From Methylobacterium sp. J-068 (lineage in GTDB: Bacteria > Pseudomonadota > Alphaproteobacteria > Rhizobiales > Beijerinckiaceae), in contig NZ_JAKSXY010000066.1 in NCBI RefSeq assembly GCF_022829445.1, positions 1 through 64,000 on the forward strand: 64,000 nucleotides of DNA, given 5' to 3'. The notes under the pieces were generated by a model that was not told the origin of the DNA, searched no databases, and saw only the letters and a program-made list of their open reading frames with translations. Numbering within the stretch: the first letter of the stretch is position 1; every line of letters starts with the position of its first letter. A program made the position numbers and the translations under genes. Shown here piece by piece: positions 19,852 through 28,128 of the stretch.

Positions 19852-20939
19852 GGCGCGACCTCCGCGATCCGGGCGAGGTGGGCCGCGATCCGGTCGAGGG
19901 GCAGGACGGTGCCGGCGGCGGAGAGGCGGATCGCGGCCGCCGGCATGCCGAACACCACGGCGGTGGTCTCGTCCTCGGCGATGGTCTGGGCGCCGGCCCG
20001 ACGCATGTCGAGGAGGCCGGTCGCGCCGTCCTCGCCCATCCCGGTCAGCAGCACGCCGATGCCGCGCGCGCCCGCGTGCCGGGCGACGGAACGGAACAGG
20101 GCGGTCGCCGCCGGGCGCTGCCCGCCGACCGGGGCCGCATCCGTGATGCGCAGGTGACCGCCGCCGCCGAGCTCGAGGTGACGATCCCCCGGCGCCACGT
20201 AGACGTGGCCCGGCTCGGCCCGCTCGCCCTCGCGGGCCACCGACACGGCGAGGCCCACGACCCCGTTCAGCCAGGCGGCGAAGCCCTCCATGAAGGCGGG
20301 GCCCATGTGCTGGACCACGAGCACGGGCAGGGGATACTGCGCGGGCAGGCCACCGATGACGCGGGCGAGGGCGGGCGGGCCGCCCGTTGAGGCCGCCAGA
20401 GCCAGGACGCTGGCGGATTCCGGCACCCGGAGCGCGGCCGAGACCGGAGCCGGCACGGCGGTCCGCCCAGCCCATTCCGAGCCGATCGGGCGTCGGCGGA
20501 TGACCGGCACGGCGGCCATGATGCGCAGCTGCGTACAGATCTCGGCCGCCACCGCGTCGTAGCCCGCATGGGTGGTCGCCACGGGCTTCTCGACCACCGA
20601 CAGGGCGCCGGCCCGCAAGGCGTTCATCGAGATGCGGAGCGACGAATCCTCGATCGAGTCGGCGATGACCACGATCGGCGTCGGCCGCTCGGCCATGATG
20701 CGCCGCGTCGTCTCCAGACCGTCGATGCCCGGCAGACGAATGTCCATCGAGACCACGTCCGGGCGGGCCTGACCGATCGTGGCCAGCGCCTCCTCGCCGG
20801 ACCCCACGGCCGCGACGACCTCCAGGCGCGGATCGCGCCCGACGATGTGGATCAGGAGCTGGCGCACCACGAGGGAATCCTCGACCAGCATCACCCGGAC
20901 CCGCGCGGGCGCCGTCCTATCCTGCTCGTGTCCGTTCAC
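19848..20939 (-). CDS. cheB: Chemoreceptor methylesterase CheB
   Basis: CheB removes methyl groups from (or deamidates) receptor glutamines and glutamates to reset adaptation. The 363-residue product has an N-terminal receiver with LVEDSLVVRQLL and VVSMDIRLPGIDGLET (phospho-Asp near 66). The C-terminal methylesterase domain carries the catalytic Ser in ALAASTGGPPALARV, His in LVVQHMGPAFMEGF and Asp in LLTGMGEDGATGLLDM. It overlaps cheA by four bases and the next kinase by four, so the three are translationally coupled. It corresponds to WspF in Wsp-type systems. Confidence 0.93.
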   Translation of the reverse strand: MNGHEQDRTAPARVRVMLVEDSLVVRQLLIHIVGRDPRLEVVAAVGSGEEALATIGQARPDVVSMDIRLPGIDGLETTRRIMAERPTPIVVIADSIEDSSLRISMNALRAGALSVVEKPVATTHAGYDAVAAEICTQLRIMAAVPVIRRRPIGSEWAGRTAVPAPVSAALRVPESASVLALAASTGGPPALARVIGGLPAQYPLPVLVVQHMGPAFMEGFAAWLNGVVGLAVSVAREGERAEPGHVYVAPGDRHLELGGGGHLRITDAAPVGGQRPAATALFRSVARHAGARGIGVLLTGMGEDGATGLLDMRRAGAQTIAEDETTAVVFGMPAAAIRLSAAGTVLPLDRIAAHLARIAEVAP

Positions 20940-23251
20940 AACAATTGCCCGATAGTGTCGAGGAGCTGGCGCTGGTCGAAAGTCTGCTTGGTCAGGTAGG
21001 CGTCGGCGCCGAGTTCGAGGCCGCGCGCCACGTCGTCGGCATCCCCCCGCGAGGTCATCAGGATGATCGGCAGGCGGGCGAAGGCCTCCTCGCCGCGCAA
21101 CGCCTTCACGAGGCCGAATCCGTCGAGACGAGGCATCTCCACGTCGGCGACCACGAGGTCCACGGGCTCGATGCCCGCCCGCAGGCGGTCGAGGGCGTCC
21201 TGGCCGTCGACGCAGACCACGACACGGTACCCGGCCGCTTCCAAGATGCCCTTCTCCAAAGTCCGGGTCGTGATCGAATCGTCCACGACGAGGATCGTCG
21301 AACGTGGCGCCTGCGCGATCGTTCCGCGCGGATCCCCGGGGTGTCGCGCCGCAATGGTCCCGGTGTCCCCGGCACGCCCCGCGAGGCTGTCGGCACGCCC
21401 CGCGAGGCTATCGACACGCCCCGCGAGGCCATCGGCATCCAGCACCAGGGCCGGCCGGTCGCCCGGGAGGATCACGGTTCCGGCGATGAGGCGCGCGTCG
21501 GTCCCGATCGGCGGCGCGGGCAGGACGCGCAGGGTGCGCACGTCCGAGAGCGCATCGACCGTCAGGATGCAGCGGCGACCCGGAGCCCGCAGCAGGATCG
21601 CCGGCCGTGTCCGGCCCGGCTCGGGCGCGGCGGCCGCCACCCCGAGAACGCTCGCGAGGTCCAGGACCGGCACGGTGGCGGACGCGCCGTCGATCTCGAG
21701 GCGCGTGACGGTGCGGCCCATCACCGAGGCGATGTCCTCGGCGCCGAGGCGCAGCAGGCGCTCTGCCGAGGCGCTCGGCAGGGCATAGGTGACGCCGCCC
21801 GCCTCCACGAGCAGCATCGCCCGGTGCGCGGCCGAGAGCGGCAGGTTCATGACGAGTTCGGTGCCGAAGCGCGCGCGCGGCGCCAGCCGCACCGTGCCGC
21901 CGAGGCGGCGCGCGGCATCGGCCACCACGGAAAGGCCGATGCCGCGTCCCGACAGGGTGTCGACGGAGGACGCGGTGGAGAAGCCGGGCTCGAACACCAG
22001 CGCGAGGAGCGCTTCGGCCCCCGGATCGTCCGCTTCGGGCGCGAGCAGGCCCCGCCGCCGCGCGGTCGCGGCGATGGCGGCCAGGTCGGGGCCGCGCCCG
22101 TCATCGTGGACGCCGATCACCAGGCGCCCGCCCCGCACCTCCACGTCGAGGCCGATGGCCAGGGCGCTCGGCTTGCCCTGGCGCTGGCGTGCCTCGGGGG
22201 CATCGGCCCCGTGGCTGAGGGCGTTGCGCAGGGCGTGCAGCACCGGGTCCTTGAGCACCTGGAGCATCGCCCGGTCGACCGGCAGTTCGAGCCCGCGCGC
22301 CGTCACGGCGATCTCGCGTCCGGCATCGCGGGCGAGGTCGCGCAGGGCGCGCGGGAAGCCGCCGAAAGCGGTCTCGGCCGGGACGAGGGCGAGGCGCTCG
22401 GCCTCGCCCGTGACCCGTGTCATCGCACCCTCGACGCTGGAGGCGAGGGCGCCGCGCATCCGGGAGACCTCGGCGGCGTCCCGCGACAGGGCGAGGAGAC
22501 CGGCCTCGAGCGCGCGCCACTCGGTCTCCGCGCGGGGCCCGACCTCCGACACGCCGGGCTTCCGGCGTCCGGGCGCCCCGGTGCCGCGCAGGCGCTCGGC
22601 GAGGCGGGCGAGTTCGGCGGCCCGGCGCGCGAGACGGCCGAGGCCGTCGGCCACCAGGGCTTCGCCCCCGAGGGCACTGGCGAGTTCGTGGGTGGCGCGG
22701 GTCAGCGCCTCGATCGCATCCGCCGGAACGCGCAGGAGCGCCTGCTGGCCGTCCGTGGGCCCGTCCGTCGGCGTGGGCCTGCCGGATTCCGGCTTGGCGG
22801 GCGCCGACGCCTCCGGAAGCGGGGGAGGGGAAAGAGGAGAGGGAGGAGGCGTTGCGGGCGCCGCATCGGGTCGGGCGGCCGGGTCGAGGGTCCCGTCCAG
22901 GGCCGCGAGAGCGTCGTCCGGCATCGCGGGCCCGGCCCCGTCGGTGAGCCCGGCGACGTAGGCCTCGATCCGGTCGAGGGCGAGATGGACGGCGGAGGTC
23001 TCGGCCCGCGACAGGGCGGAATCCTGGGACACGACGCGTTCGAACAAGGCTTCCAGGCGATGCGCCACCGCCTCGACCGCCGGCAGATCGACGGCCCGCG
23101 AAGCCCCCTTCAGGCTGTGCGCCCGCCGGAAGATGTCGTTCCAGTCCGGCGCGGATTCGGCCGCGCCGCCGGCGAGCGCCGTCCGGATCGCATCGATATG
23201 CTCGCGGTGCTCGACCTCGAAGGCCGCGAGAAGAAGCTGGCGGATGTCCAT
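20936..23251 (-). CDS. cheA: Hybrid chemotaxis kinase CheA with C-terminal receiver
   Basis: A 771-residue CheA. The P1 phosphotransfer domain (about 1-110) has the phospho-His in IFRRAHSLKGASRAVDL. No clear P2 (CheY-docking) domain follows; instead there is a Pro/Ala linker. The dimerisation and ATPase regions have ALRNALSHGAD, VIGVHDDGRGPDL and LSGRGIGLSVVADAARRLGG. A CheW-like P5 follows. After a repetitive linker, residues 645-771 form a receiver (TILVVDDSITTRTLEKGIL, DLVVADVEMPRLDGF). The P2-less, REC-fused layout is that of WspE/FrzE-type kinases. ATG at 23251 heads the cheA-cheB-kinase block. Confidence 0.92.
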   Translation of the reverse strand: MDIRQLLLAAFEVEHREHIDAIRTALAGGAAESAPDWNDIFRRAHSLKGASRAVDLPAVEAVAHRLEALFERVVSQDSALSRAETSAVHLALDRIEAYVAGLTDGAGPAMPDDALAALDGTLDPAARPDAAPATPPPSPLSPPPLPEASAPAKPESGRPTPTDGPTDGQQALLRVPADAIEALTRATHELASALGGEALVADGLGRLARRAAELARLAERLRGTGAPGRRKPGVSEVGPRAETEWRALEAGLLALSRDAAEVSRMRGALASSVEGAMTRVTGEAERLALVPAETAFGGFPRALRDLARDAGREIAVTARGLELPVDRAMLQVLKDPVLHALRNALSHGADAPEARQRQGKPSALAIGLDVEVRGGRLVIGVHDDGRGPDLAAIAATARRRGLLAPEADDPGAEALLALVFEPGFSTASSVDTLSGRGIGLSVVADAARRLGGTVRLAPRARFGTELVMNLPLSAAHRAMLLVEAGGVTYALPSASAERLLRLGAEDIASVMGRTVTRLEIDGASATVPVLDLASVLGVAAAAPEPGRTRPAILLRAPGRRCILTVDALSDVRTLRVLPAPPIGTDARLIAGTVILPGDRPALVLDADGLAGRVDSLAGRADSLAGRAGDTGTIAARHPGDPRGTIAQAPRSTILVVDDSITTRTLEKGILEAAGYRVVVCVDGQDALDRLRAGIEPVDLVVADVEMPRLDGFGLVKALRGEEAFARLPIILMTSRGDADDVARGLELGADAYLTKQTFDQRQLLDTIGQLL
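21371..21433 (-). repeat. Three 21-bp tandem repeats in the CheA linker
   Basis: Units at 21371-21391, 21392-21412 and 21413-21433 differ at only a few bases. On the coding strand each gives seven residues of the pattern DSLAGRA/V. They lie in the linker between the CheW-like domain and the receiver, so copy number would change linker length without a frameshift. Confidence 0.85.
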
Positions 23252-23370
23252 CCCGACTCAGGGCCGTCCCTGACTTAGGCCGGTTTCCCAACCTTCGAAA
23301 GTTCCGGCAAGCCTCTCGTTAACCATGTTCTTTTCCCGCTGCTCAAGTGCCTTCGACGGCAGGAAACGCA

Positions 23371-25044
23371 TCAGTGCCGATAGCGCTCGGCCAGGGTCAT
23401 CAGGGCCTGCGCCAGCTCGGTGAGGTTGGCCGAGGCCGCCTCGACCTCGCGGGTTCCGGCCGCCGTCTGCTGGCTCGCCTGCCGGATGTTCTGGAGGGCG
23501 CCCATCACCTGTTCGATGCCGAGCTGCTGCTGGTTCGTGGAGGCGACGATCTGCTGGAAGGTCTGCACGCTCTCCTCGACCCGCGCGGTGATCTCCTCGA
23601 TGGTCCGCTGCGTCGTATCGGAGCGGGCCTTGCCGGCGGCGGCGCGCTTGACCGCCTCTTCCGTCAGCATGACCGAGGTGTTGATGCCGCGCTGGATCTC
23701 GCCGAGGATGGTGCGGACCTGCCCCGTGGCGGCCTTGGCCTGATCGGCGAGGAGCTTCATCTCGGAGGCGACCACCGCGAAGCTGCGCCCGCTCTCGCCG
23801 GCCGCCGCCGCCTCGATCGCGGCGTTGAGGGCCAGGAGATGCGTGCGCTCCGAGATGTCGTTGACGGTGGTGATGATGTCGCCGATCGCCTGCGTCTTCT
23901 CCGAGAGGGCGACGATGTTTCCGGCCACGGCTTCGGCCTGTTCGCGGATCGACTCCATGGCGCGCGCCGTGTCGGCCACGGCCCGCAGGCCGGCGCGGGA
24001 GGTCTGCGCGGTCGACTGGGCGGTGGCGATGACCTCGCCGGCCCGCTTGCCGATCTGCGCGCCCGAATGGGTGATCTCGTCGACGGTGGCGGCCGTCTCC
24101 TGCACGGCGGCGAACTGCTCCTCGACGCTGGCGGCCTGCTCCTGCGCGGAGGCGCGGATCTCGGCCGCCGCCGCGTTGAGGTCGGACGTGGCGGCGCGGT
24201 TGGTGCGAGCGAGGTCGGCGAGGCCGGCCACCATGCCGTTGAGGGCGCGGCCGAGGCGGGCGATCTCGTCGTGGCCGCGTATGTCGACGGTCCGGGAGAG
24301 GTCGCCCGCTCCGACGCGCTCGGCAAAGTCCATCACCGCTTCGAGCGGACGCACCACCGCCCGGCTGATGACGAAGGTGATGAGGAGACTGAGCGCCACG
24401 GCCGCCGCCAGGGTCAGCCCGATCGAGATCCGGCTGCGCTCGTAGAGGTCGGCGACGCCGCGCTGTCCGGCGGTGATGTTCTCGTCGAGGGTGTCCCGCG
24501 CCCGGGCGATTCCCGTCACCGTCGCCTCGTAGAGGCGGGAGACCTCCTCGTTGCGGCTCTCGACGCCCATCACGTCGGCGGCGGCGTTGGCGTTGAGCTG
24601 CGCCTCGCTGCCGTCCCGGTAGCGGTGATAGATCTCGAAGGCGGCGGTGAGCGTCGTGTGCATCCGGTCCCAGGCCATGCCCCGGTCCTGGGAGACCGCG
24701 CGGGTCCTGTAATCGGCGGCCTCCTGCAGCAGCTCCTTGTAGAGAGCCTCCGTGGAGGAGGCCGTGCGGCGCCAGATCGCGAAGGTGTCCTCATCCTTCA
24801 CCGTGTTCCCTTGCGCCTTCATGAGCGTCGCGATGACGGCGTTGCGGCGCAGGATGCCCATGTCGCGCGCCCTGTTTCCCAGTTCGTCGAGCTGGCGCAT
24901 CACGGTGAGGTCGCGGGCGACGATGGCGTCGGTGGTGTCCCGTACCGAGCCGATCTGTCCGAGGGCGTAGATGCCGAGCGCCAGGATCACCAGGATGATG
25001 GCGACGAAGCCGAGGAGGATGCGTTTTCCGATCGAGATCGACAC
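23371..25044 (-). CDS. Methyl-accepting chemotaxis protein
   Basis: A 557-residue receptor. TM1 spans about residues 8-29, the periplasmic part (about 30-193) looks helical (four-helix-bundle type), TM2 is near 194-217, then HAMP ([20 protein letters not shown]) and a signalling hairpin with [18 protein letters not shown] at the tip. Compared with E. coli Tsr, positions equivalent to F373, N376 and R388 are Glu, His and Ala, so the tip differs from flagellar receptors. The C-terminus (LAERYRH) lacks the CheR-tethering pentapeptide. It lies between a cheW and cheA in the operon and corresponds to WspA. Confidence 0.92.
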   Translation of the reverse strand: MSISIGKRILLGFVAIILVILALGIYALGQIGSVRDTTDAIVARDLTVMRQLDELGNRARDMGILRRNAVIATLMKAQGNTVKDEDTFAIWRRTASSTEALYKELLQEAADYRTRAVSQDRGMAWDRMHTTLTAAFEIYHRYRDGSEAQLNANAAADVMGVESRNEEVSRLYEATVTGIARARDTLDENITAGQRGVADLYERSRISIGLTLAAAVALSLLITFVISRAVVRPLEAVMDFAERVGAGDLSRTVDIRGHDEIARLGRALNGMVAGLADLARTNRAATSDLNAAAAEIRASAQEQAASVEEQFAAVQETAATVDEITHSGAQIGKRAGEVIATAQSTAQTSRAGLRAVADTARAMESIREQAEAVAGNIVALSEKTQAIGDIITTVNDISERTHLLALNAAIEAAAAGESGRSFAVVASEMKLLADQAKAATGQVRTILGEIQRGINTSVMLTEEAVKRAAAGKARSDTTQRTIEEITARVEESVQTFQQIVASTNQQQLGIEQVMGALQNIRQASQQTAAGTREVEAASANLTELAQALMTLAERYRH

Positions 25045-25107
25045 TGCTGGCTCAAGGCTCCGCGAAACGGCCGTGACCCGGGGCGCGCACAGCCCCGGAT
25101 CCCGGCC

Positions 25108-25656
25108 TCAGGAGAAGTATCGCCGCACGAGGCGCGGCAGGTCGACGACGACGAACCCGGATTCGGCGCCGGGTCCGGCGCCCGCCGGGGCATAGCCCGA
25201 AACCGCCTCCGCGCTCAAACCGGCATCGCTGTACGCCGTATCGAGCGCCGCATCGGGGATTTCGGCCACGCCGACGACCCGGTCGACCGCGAGGGCCACC
25301 GGGATCGTGGCCCCCCGCACCAGGACCACGTGCCCGGCCGCGTGGTCGGCGTCCGCCGACCGGCCGAGGGCGCGGGCCAGGGCGAGCAGGCTGACGACGC
25401 GGCCCGAGAGGGCGATGAGGCCGAGGATCGCCGGCGGCGCACCGGGCAGGGGGGTCGGCACCCGGCCCGGCAGCACCTGCGCCACTTGGCCCAGGGCGAG
25501 GCCGAACCGGTCGGCGCCGCAGGCGCAGACGAGGTAGGATCGCGCCGCCGCGGCCGCCGTCGCGGCGTGCCCCCGCCGGGCGAGCGCCCGCGTGCGCTCC
25601 TCGCGCAGGGCGTCGGGCGTCGAGGCCCGACCAACGCCGGCCCGCATCTGGGTCAC
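25108..25656 (-). CDS. cheW: CheW-like coupling protein (second copy)
   Basis: A 182-residue CheW domain protein linking receptor to CheA. SYLVCACGADRFGLALGQV begins the domain at about residue 41; ILGLIALSGRVVSLLALARAL and IPVALAVDRVVGVAEIPD are typical CheW strands. An Ala/Arg-rich N-terminus of about 40 residues precedes it. GTG at 25656 overlaps the cheR stop by four bases and lies behind GGAG. Two different CheW proteins flanking a CheR-TPR is the Wsp arrangement (WspB and WspD). Confidence 0.88.
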   Translation of the reverse strand: MTQMRAGVGRASTPDALREERTRALARRGHAATAAAAARSYLVCACGADRFGLALGQVAQVLPGRVPTPLPGAPPAILGLIALSGRVVSLLALARALGRSADADHAAGHVVLVRGATIPVALAVDRVVGVAEIPDAALDTAYSDAGLSAEAVSGYAPAGAGPGAESGFVVVDLPRLVRRYFS

Positions 25657-27119
25657 GGGACATCTCCTGTCAGCCCGGCGCGGGCGAGGGCGGCGCTGCG
25701 CGCGAGTTCGCGCGGCCCGAGCCCATCGCCCTCCGCCACCACCGCGTCCGGTGCCAGGGCTTGGGCGAGGCGGACCGCATTGTCCAGGGCCCGCGCGGCC
25801 TCCCCGCGCCGGCCGAGGCCGAGCATGAGCAGGCCCAGTTGATAATGGGCCATCACGAAGTCCCGGTCGAGGTAGAGCGCGCCGCGCAGGGCCCGTTCGG
25901 CCTCGGGCTCCCGACCCAGGCTGTGGGCGAGCAGCCCGTCGTAGTAGTGCAGGGCGGGATCGGTCGGCGCCGCGCGGATCGCGAGGCGTAAGGCTCGCCA
26001 CGCCTCGGCCGTCTCGCCGGCATCGGCCAGCGCGCGAATGCTCGCGAGGCTCGTCACGGGATCGATGGGCGCGGGCTCGTCCGCACCGGCCCGGCCAGGG
26101 TCCGGTCCCCCCGGAATGGGATCGGCGGATGCGGGAGCGTGTCGCGGAACCGGAACCGGAACCGGCGCGAGCTCGGCGAGCGGCGCGATGACGGATTCGG
26201 GCCGCCAGACCGGGAGCGCCGGGACCGGCTCGGCCGCGCCCGGCGGGCGGTATGCGACGGTGCCGGGCAGATTGACCGGATCGAGCATCGCGGCGATGGC
26301 CGGGTTCGGCTCGGCGTGACCGATGAGCAGCCAGCCCTCGGGGCGCAGGCGCCTGCCGAGCCCGCGCACGATGCCGAGCACCACGTCCGCCTCGAAGTAG
26401 ATGAGCACGTTGCGGCACAGGATGAGGTCGAACTCCGCCGGGGCGGGCGCGGCGCGACCGTCGACGAGGTCCATGAGATTGCGCCGCTCGAAGCGCACCA
26501 TCCGGCGGAATTCCGGGCGCAGCGCATAGGTGCCGTCGCGGCCGGCACCGGCCACGGGTGCCCCGGGCACGAAGTAGCGCAGGCGCTCGCCCGGCGGCAG
26601 GGTGCGCAGGGCCCAGCGGCCGTAGATCCCCGCCCGGGCCGTCTCGAGCGCCGTGGCGCTGATGTCGGTGCCGAGGATCGAGACCCGCCAATCGGACAAA
26701 TCCGCGCCGAGGAGTTCGTGCAGCAGGATGGCGATCGAGTAGGGCTCCGCCCCCGTGGAGCAGCCCGCGCTCCAGATTTTCAGCCCGCGTTCCGTCGCGC
26801 GGGCGGCGATCAGCGCGGGCAGGATCGTCGCGCGCAGGGCCGCGAACTGCTCGGCGTAGCGGAAGAAGAACGTCTCGCCGATGGTGATCTCGGCCTCGAG
26901 CGCGGCCCATTCCGGCCCGCCCGCGATCCGGTCGTCCAGGAGGGCGCCGTAGGCGGTGGAATCCGCAAGGCCATTGGCCCGGAAGCGCTTGCGCAGCCGG
27001 TCGAACAGCAGGTCGTCCTTGTCGGCGTAATAGTGGTGCCCGGTGCGGGCGATGATCCGCGCCTTGAGCGCCGGGAAGCCCGGATCGACCTGCGGGCCGG
27101 AACGCGGCGGGCGGCTCAT
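25653..27119 (-). CDS. cheR: CheR-type receptor methyltransferase with C-terminal TPRs
   Basis: Transfers methyl from S-adenosylmethionine to receptor glutamates. The 488-residue product has the CheR N-terminal helical domain (about 15-75), then GETFFFRYAEQF, the SAM site IWSAGCSTGAEPYSIAILL (near 117) and DLILCRNVLIYF (near 230). After a Pro/Ala linker (about 275-355), three tetratricopeptide repeats (for example ALHYYDGLLAHSLGREPEAE, AHYQLGLLMLGLGRRGEAA) end the protein. CheR-TPR fusions are characteristic of WspC/FrzF-type systems; the TPR may replace pentapeptide tethering. Confidence 0.93.
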   Translation of the reverse strand: MSRPPRSGPQVDPGFPALKARIIARTGHHYYADKDDLLFDRLRKRFRANGLADSTAYGALLDDRIAGGPEWAALEAEITIGETFFFRYAEQFAALRATILPALIAARATERGLKIWSAGCSTGAEPYSIAILLHELLGADLSDWRVSILGTDISATALETARAGIYGRWALRTLPPGERLRYFVPGAPVAGAGRDGTYALRPEFRRMVRFERRNLMDLVDGRAAPAPAEFDLILCRNVLIYFEADVVLGIVRGLGRRLRPEGWLLIGHAEPNPAIAAMLDPVNLPGTVAYRPPGAAEPVPALPVWRPESVIAPLAELAPVPVPVPRHAPASADPIPGGPDPGRAGADEPAPIDPVTSLASIRALADAGETAEAWRALRLAIRAAPTDPALHYYDGLLAHSLGREPEAERALRGALYLDRDFVMAHYQLGLLMLGLGRRGEAARALDNAVRLAQALAPDAVVAEGDGLGPRELARSAALARAGLTGDVP

Positions 27120-27148
27120 GCCGACGGCATCCTCGCGGCGCGCGGCGG

Positions 27149-27781
27149 TCAGGCGGCGGGCAGCGCGGCGAGGCGCGTCGCCGCCGCATCGGTCAGGGCG
27201 GACAGGCGGGTGCGCTCCTCCACCGTGAGGAGTTGCGGCAGGCCCAGCACGTGGACCAGGGTGTCTGCGCGCGCGATCTCCGAAACCACGCAGCCGTTGA
27301 GGGTCCGCTCCGCCGAAACCGGGCGGAGCGCCGAGGCCTCGACCACGAACAGGTTCTCGACCCTGTCGACCAGGAAGCCCGTCGTGCCCTCGGCATCGAG
27401 CAGGATGTGCCGGTAGGGATCGTCGGCGCCCGGTGCCGCCACGAGGCGCAGGCCGAGGAGCCGGGCGAGATCGACCACCGGCACCGGAACGCCTCCGAGA
27501 TTGAGGAATCCCGCCAGGAATCCGCCGCTCCCCGGCGGCGCGTGCAGGTCCGGCAGCGGCAGGATCTCGCTCACCGACGACCGCGCCAGCGCACAGGCGA
27601 CGCCCGCGACGTCGAGGAGGAGGAAGGCTTCGGTCTCGGGCAGGGCCGGATGTCCTCGCGGGCGGGAGACGGTGCGATCGGCGACCTTTCGCCCTCGTCG
27701 GCCTAGATAGGACGAGGATGCGCGACCGGGCAAACGCGAATGCGGGCCGGCGACGGGGCGATCAGGCCGGGCGGACGCCAT
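27149..27781 (-). CDS. cheW: CheW-like coupling protein (first gene of the operon)
   Basis: A CheW-domain protein of up to 210 residues. The domain runs from about residue 52 (AFLLLDVAGVACALARSSVS) through FLNLGGVPVPVVDLARLLGL and FLVDRVENLFVVEA to a helical C-terminus. ATG at 27781 is the only ATG, without an evident Shine-Dalgarno; the first 40-50 residues are basic and low in family similarity, so the true start may lie downstream (for example a TTG). It heads the chemosensory operon and precedes cheR by 29 bases. Confidence 0.8.
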   Translation of the reverse strand: MASARPDRPVAGPHSRLPGRASSSYLGRRGRKVADRTVSRPRGHPALPETEAFLLLDVAGVACALARSSVSEILPLPDLHAPPGSGGFLAGFLNLGGVPVPVVDLARLLGLRLVAAPGADDPYRHILLDAEGTTGFLVDRVENLFVVEASALRPVSAERTLNGCVVSEIARADTLVHVLGLPQLLTVEERTRLSALTDAAATRLAALPAA

Positions 27782-27852
27782 CGCGACGGCGATGCGAGGT
27801 CCGGCCTGTGGCCGGACCGGCGATATTGCACGCCTGGACCGCGTTCCCGGCG

Positions 27853-27881
27853 TTGACCGGGGATGCGCGCTTCGCTAAGAC
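27853..27881 (+). promoter_or_regulatory. Candidate promoter of the ilvBH operon
   Basis: TTGACC (27853-27858), a 17-base spacer, then TAAGAC (27876-27881). The -35 matches consensus at five of six positions; the -10 is weak. A start near 27888 would place the leader peptide ATG about 65 bases into the transcript, as is normal for attenuators. Confidence 0.45.
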
Positions 27882-27951
27882 ACGCGACACGATTTTCGAC
27901 TCGTCCGGTGCAAGCCGCGTCGGCCGGGCGAACAGGATCGAGATTTCACCG

Positions 27952-28002
27952 ATGCGTGCCATCCTTATCGTAACGGAAGCGCCACTGACGGGGCGGGCCT
28001 GA
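27952..28002 (+). CDS. ilvBH leader peptide (attenuator)
   Basis: A 16-residue reading frame, MRAILIVTEAPLTGRA, with Ile-Leu-Ile-Val in codons 4 to 7, lies between the candidate promoter and an intrinsic terminator just before ilvB. Runs of the end-product amino acids in a short leader followed by a terminator are the hallmark of ribosome-mediated transcription attenuation of branched-chain amino acid operons. Stalling at these codons under Ile/Leu/Val shortage would free an antiterminator. The gene is too short for usual gene finders. Confidence 0.75.
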   Translation: MRAILIVTEAPLTGRA

Positions 28003-28036
28003 CACCAGGGTCCGCGATCCGGATGGTGGCGCATGC

Positions 28037-28059
28037 AGGGTCCCTCGGGGCCCTTTTTT
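28037..28059 (+). terminator. Attenuator terminator before ilvB
   Basis: A 7-bp GC stem (28037-28043 with 28048-28054, one G-T pair), loop CTCG, then a run of T to 28059. It lies 35 bases after the leader peptide stop and 70 before the ilvB ATG. AGGGTCC occurs twice, at 28007-28013 and as the 5' arm of the terminator at 28037, and both copies can pair with GGGCC-type segments. This gives the raw material for alternative pairing. Confidence 0.75.
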
Positions 28060-28128
28060 ATTGCCGCGACGAGCCGACGACACGAACAGCACGCACGAGT
28101 TTCGCACGAGTTTCGAAGGAGCAGGACG

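Noticed and set aside
28033-28128. N-terminal extension of IlvB from an ATG at 28033
   Set aside because: The ATG lies just before and the codons run through the T-tailed attenuator hairpin; the ATG at 28129 has a good Shine-Dalgarno and gives the family length.
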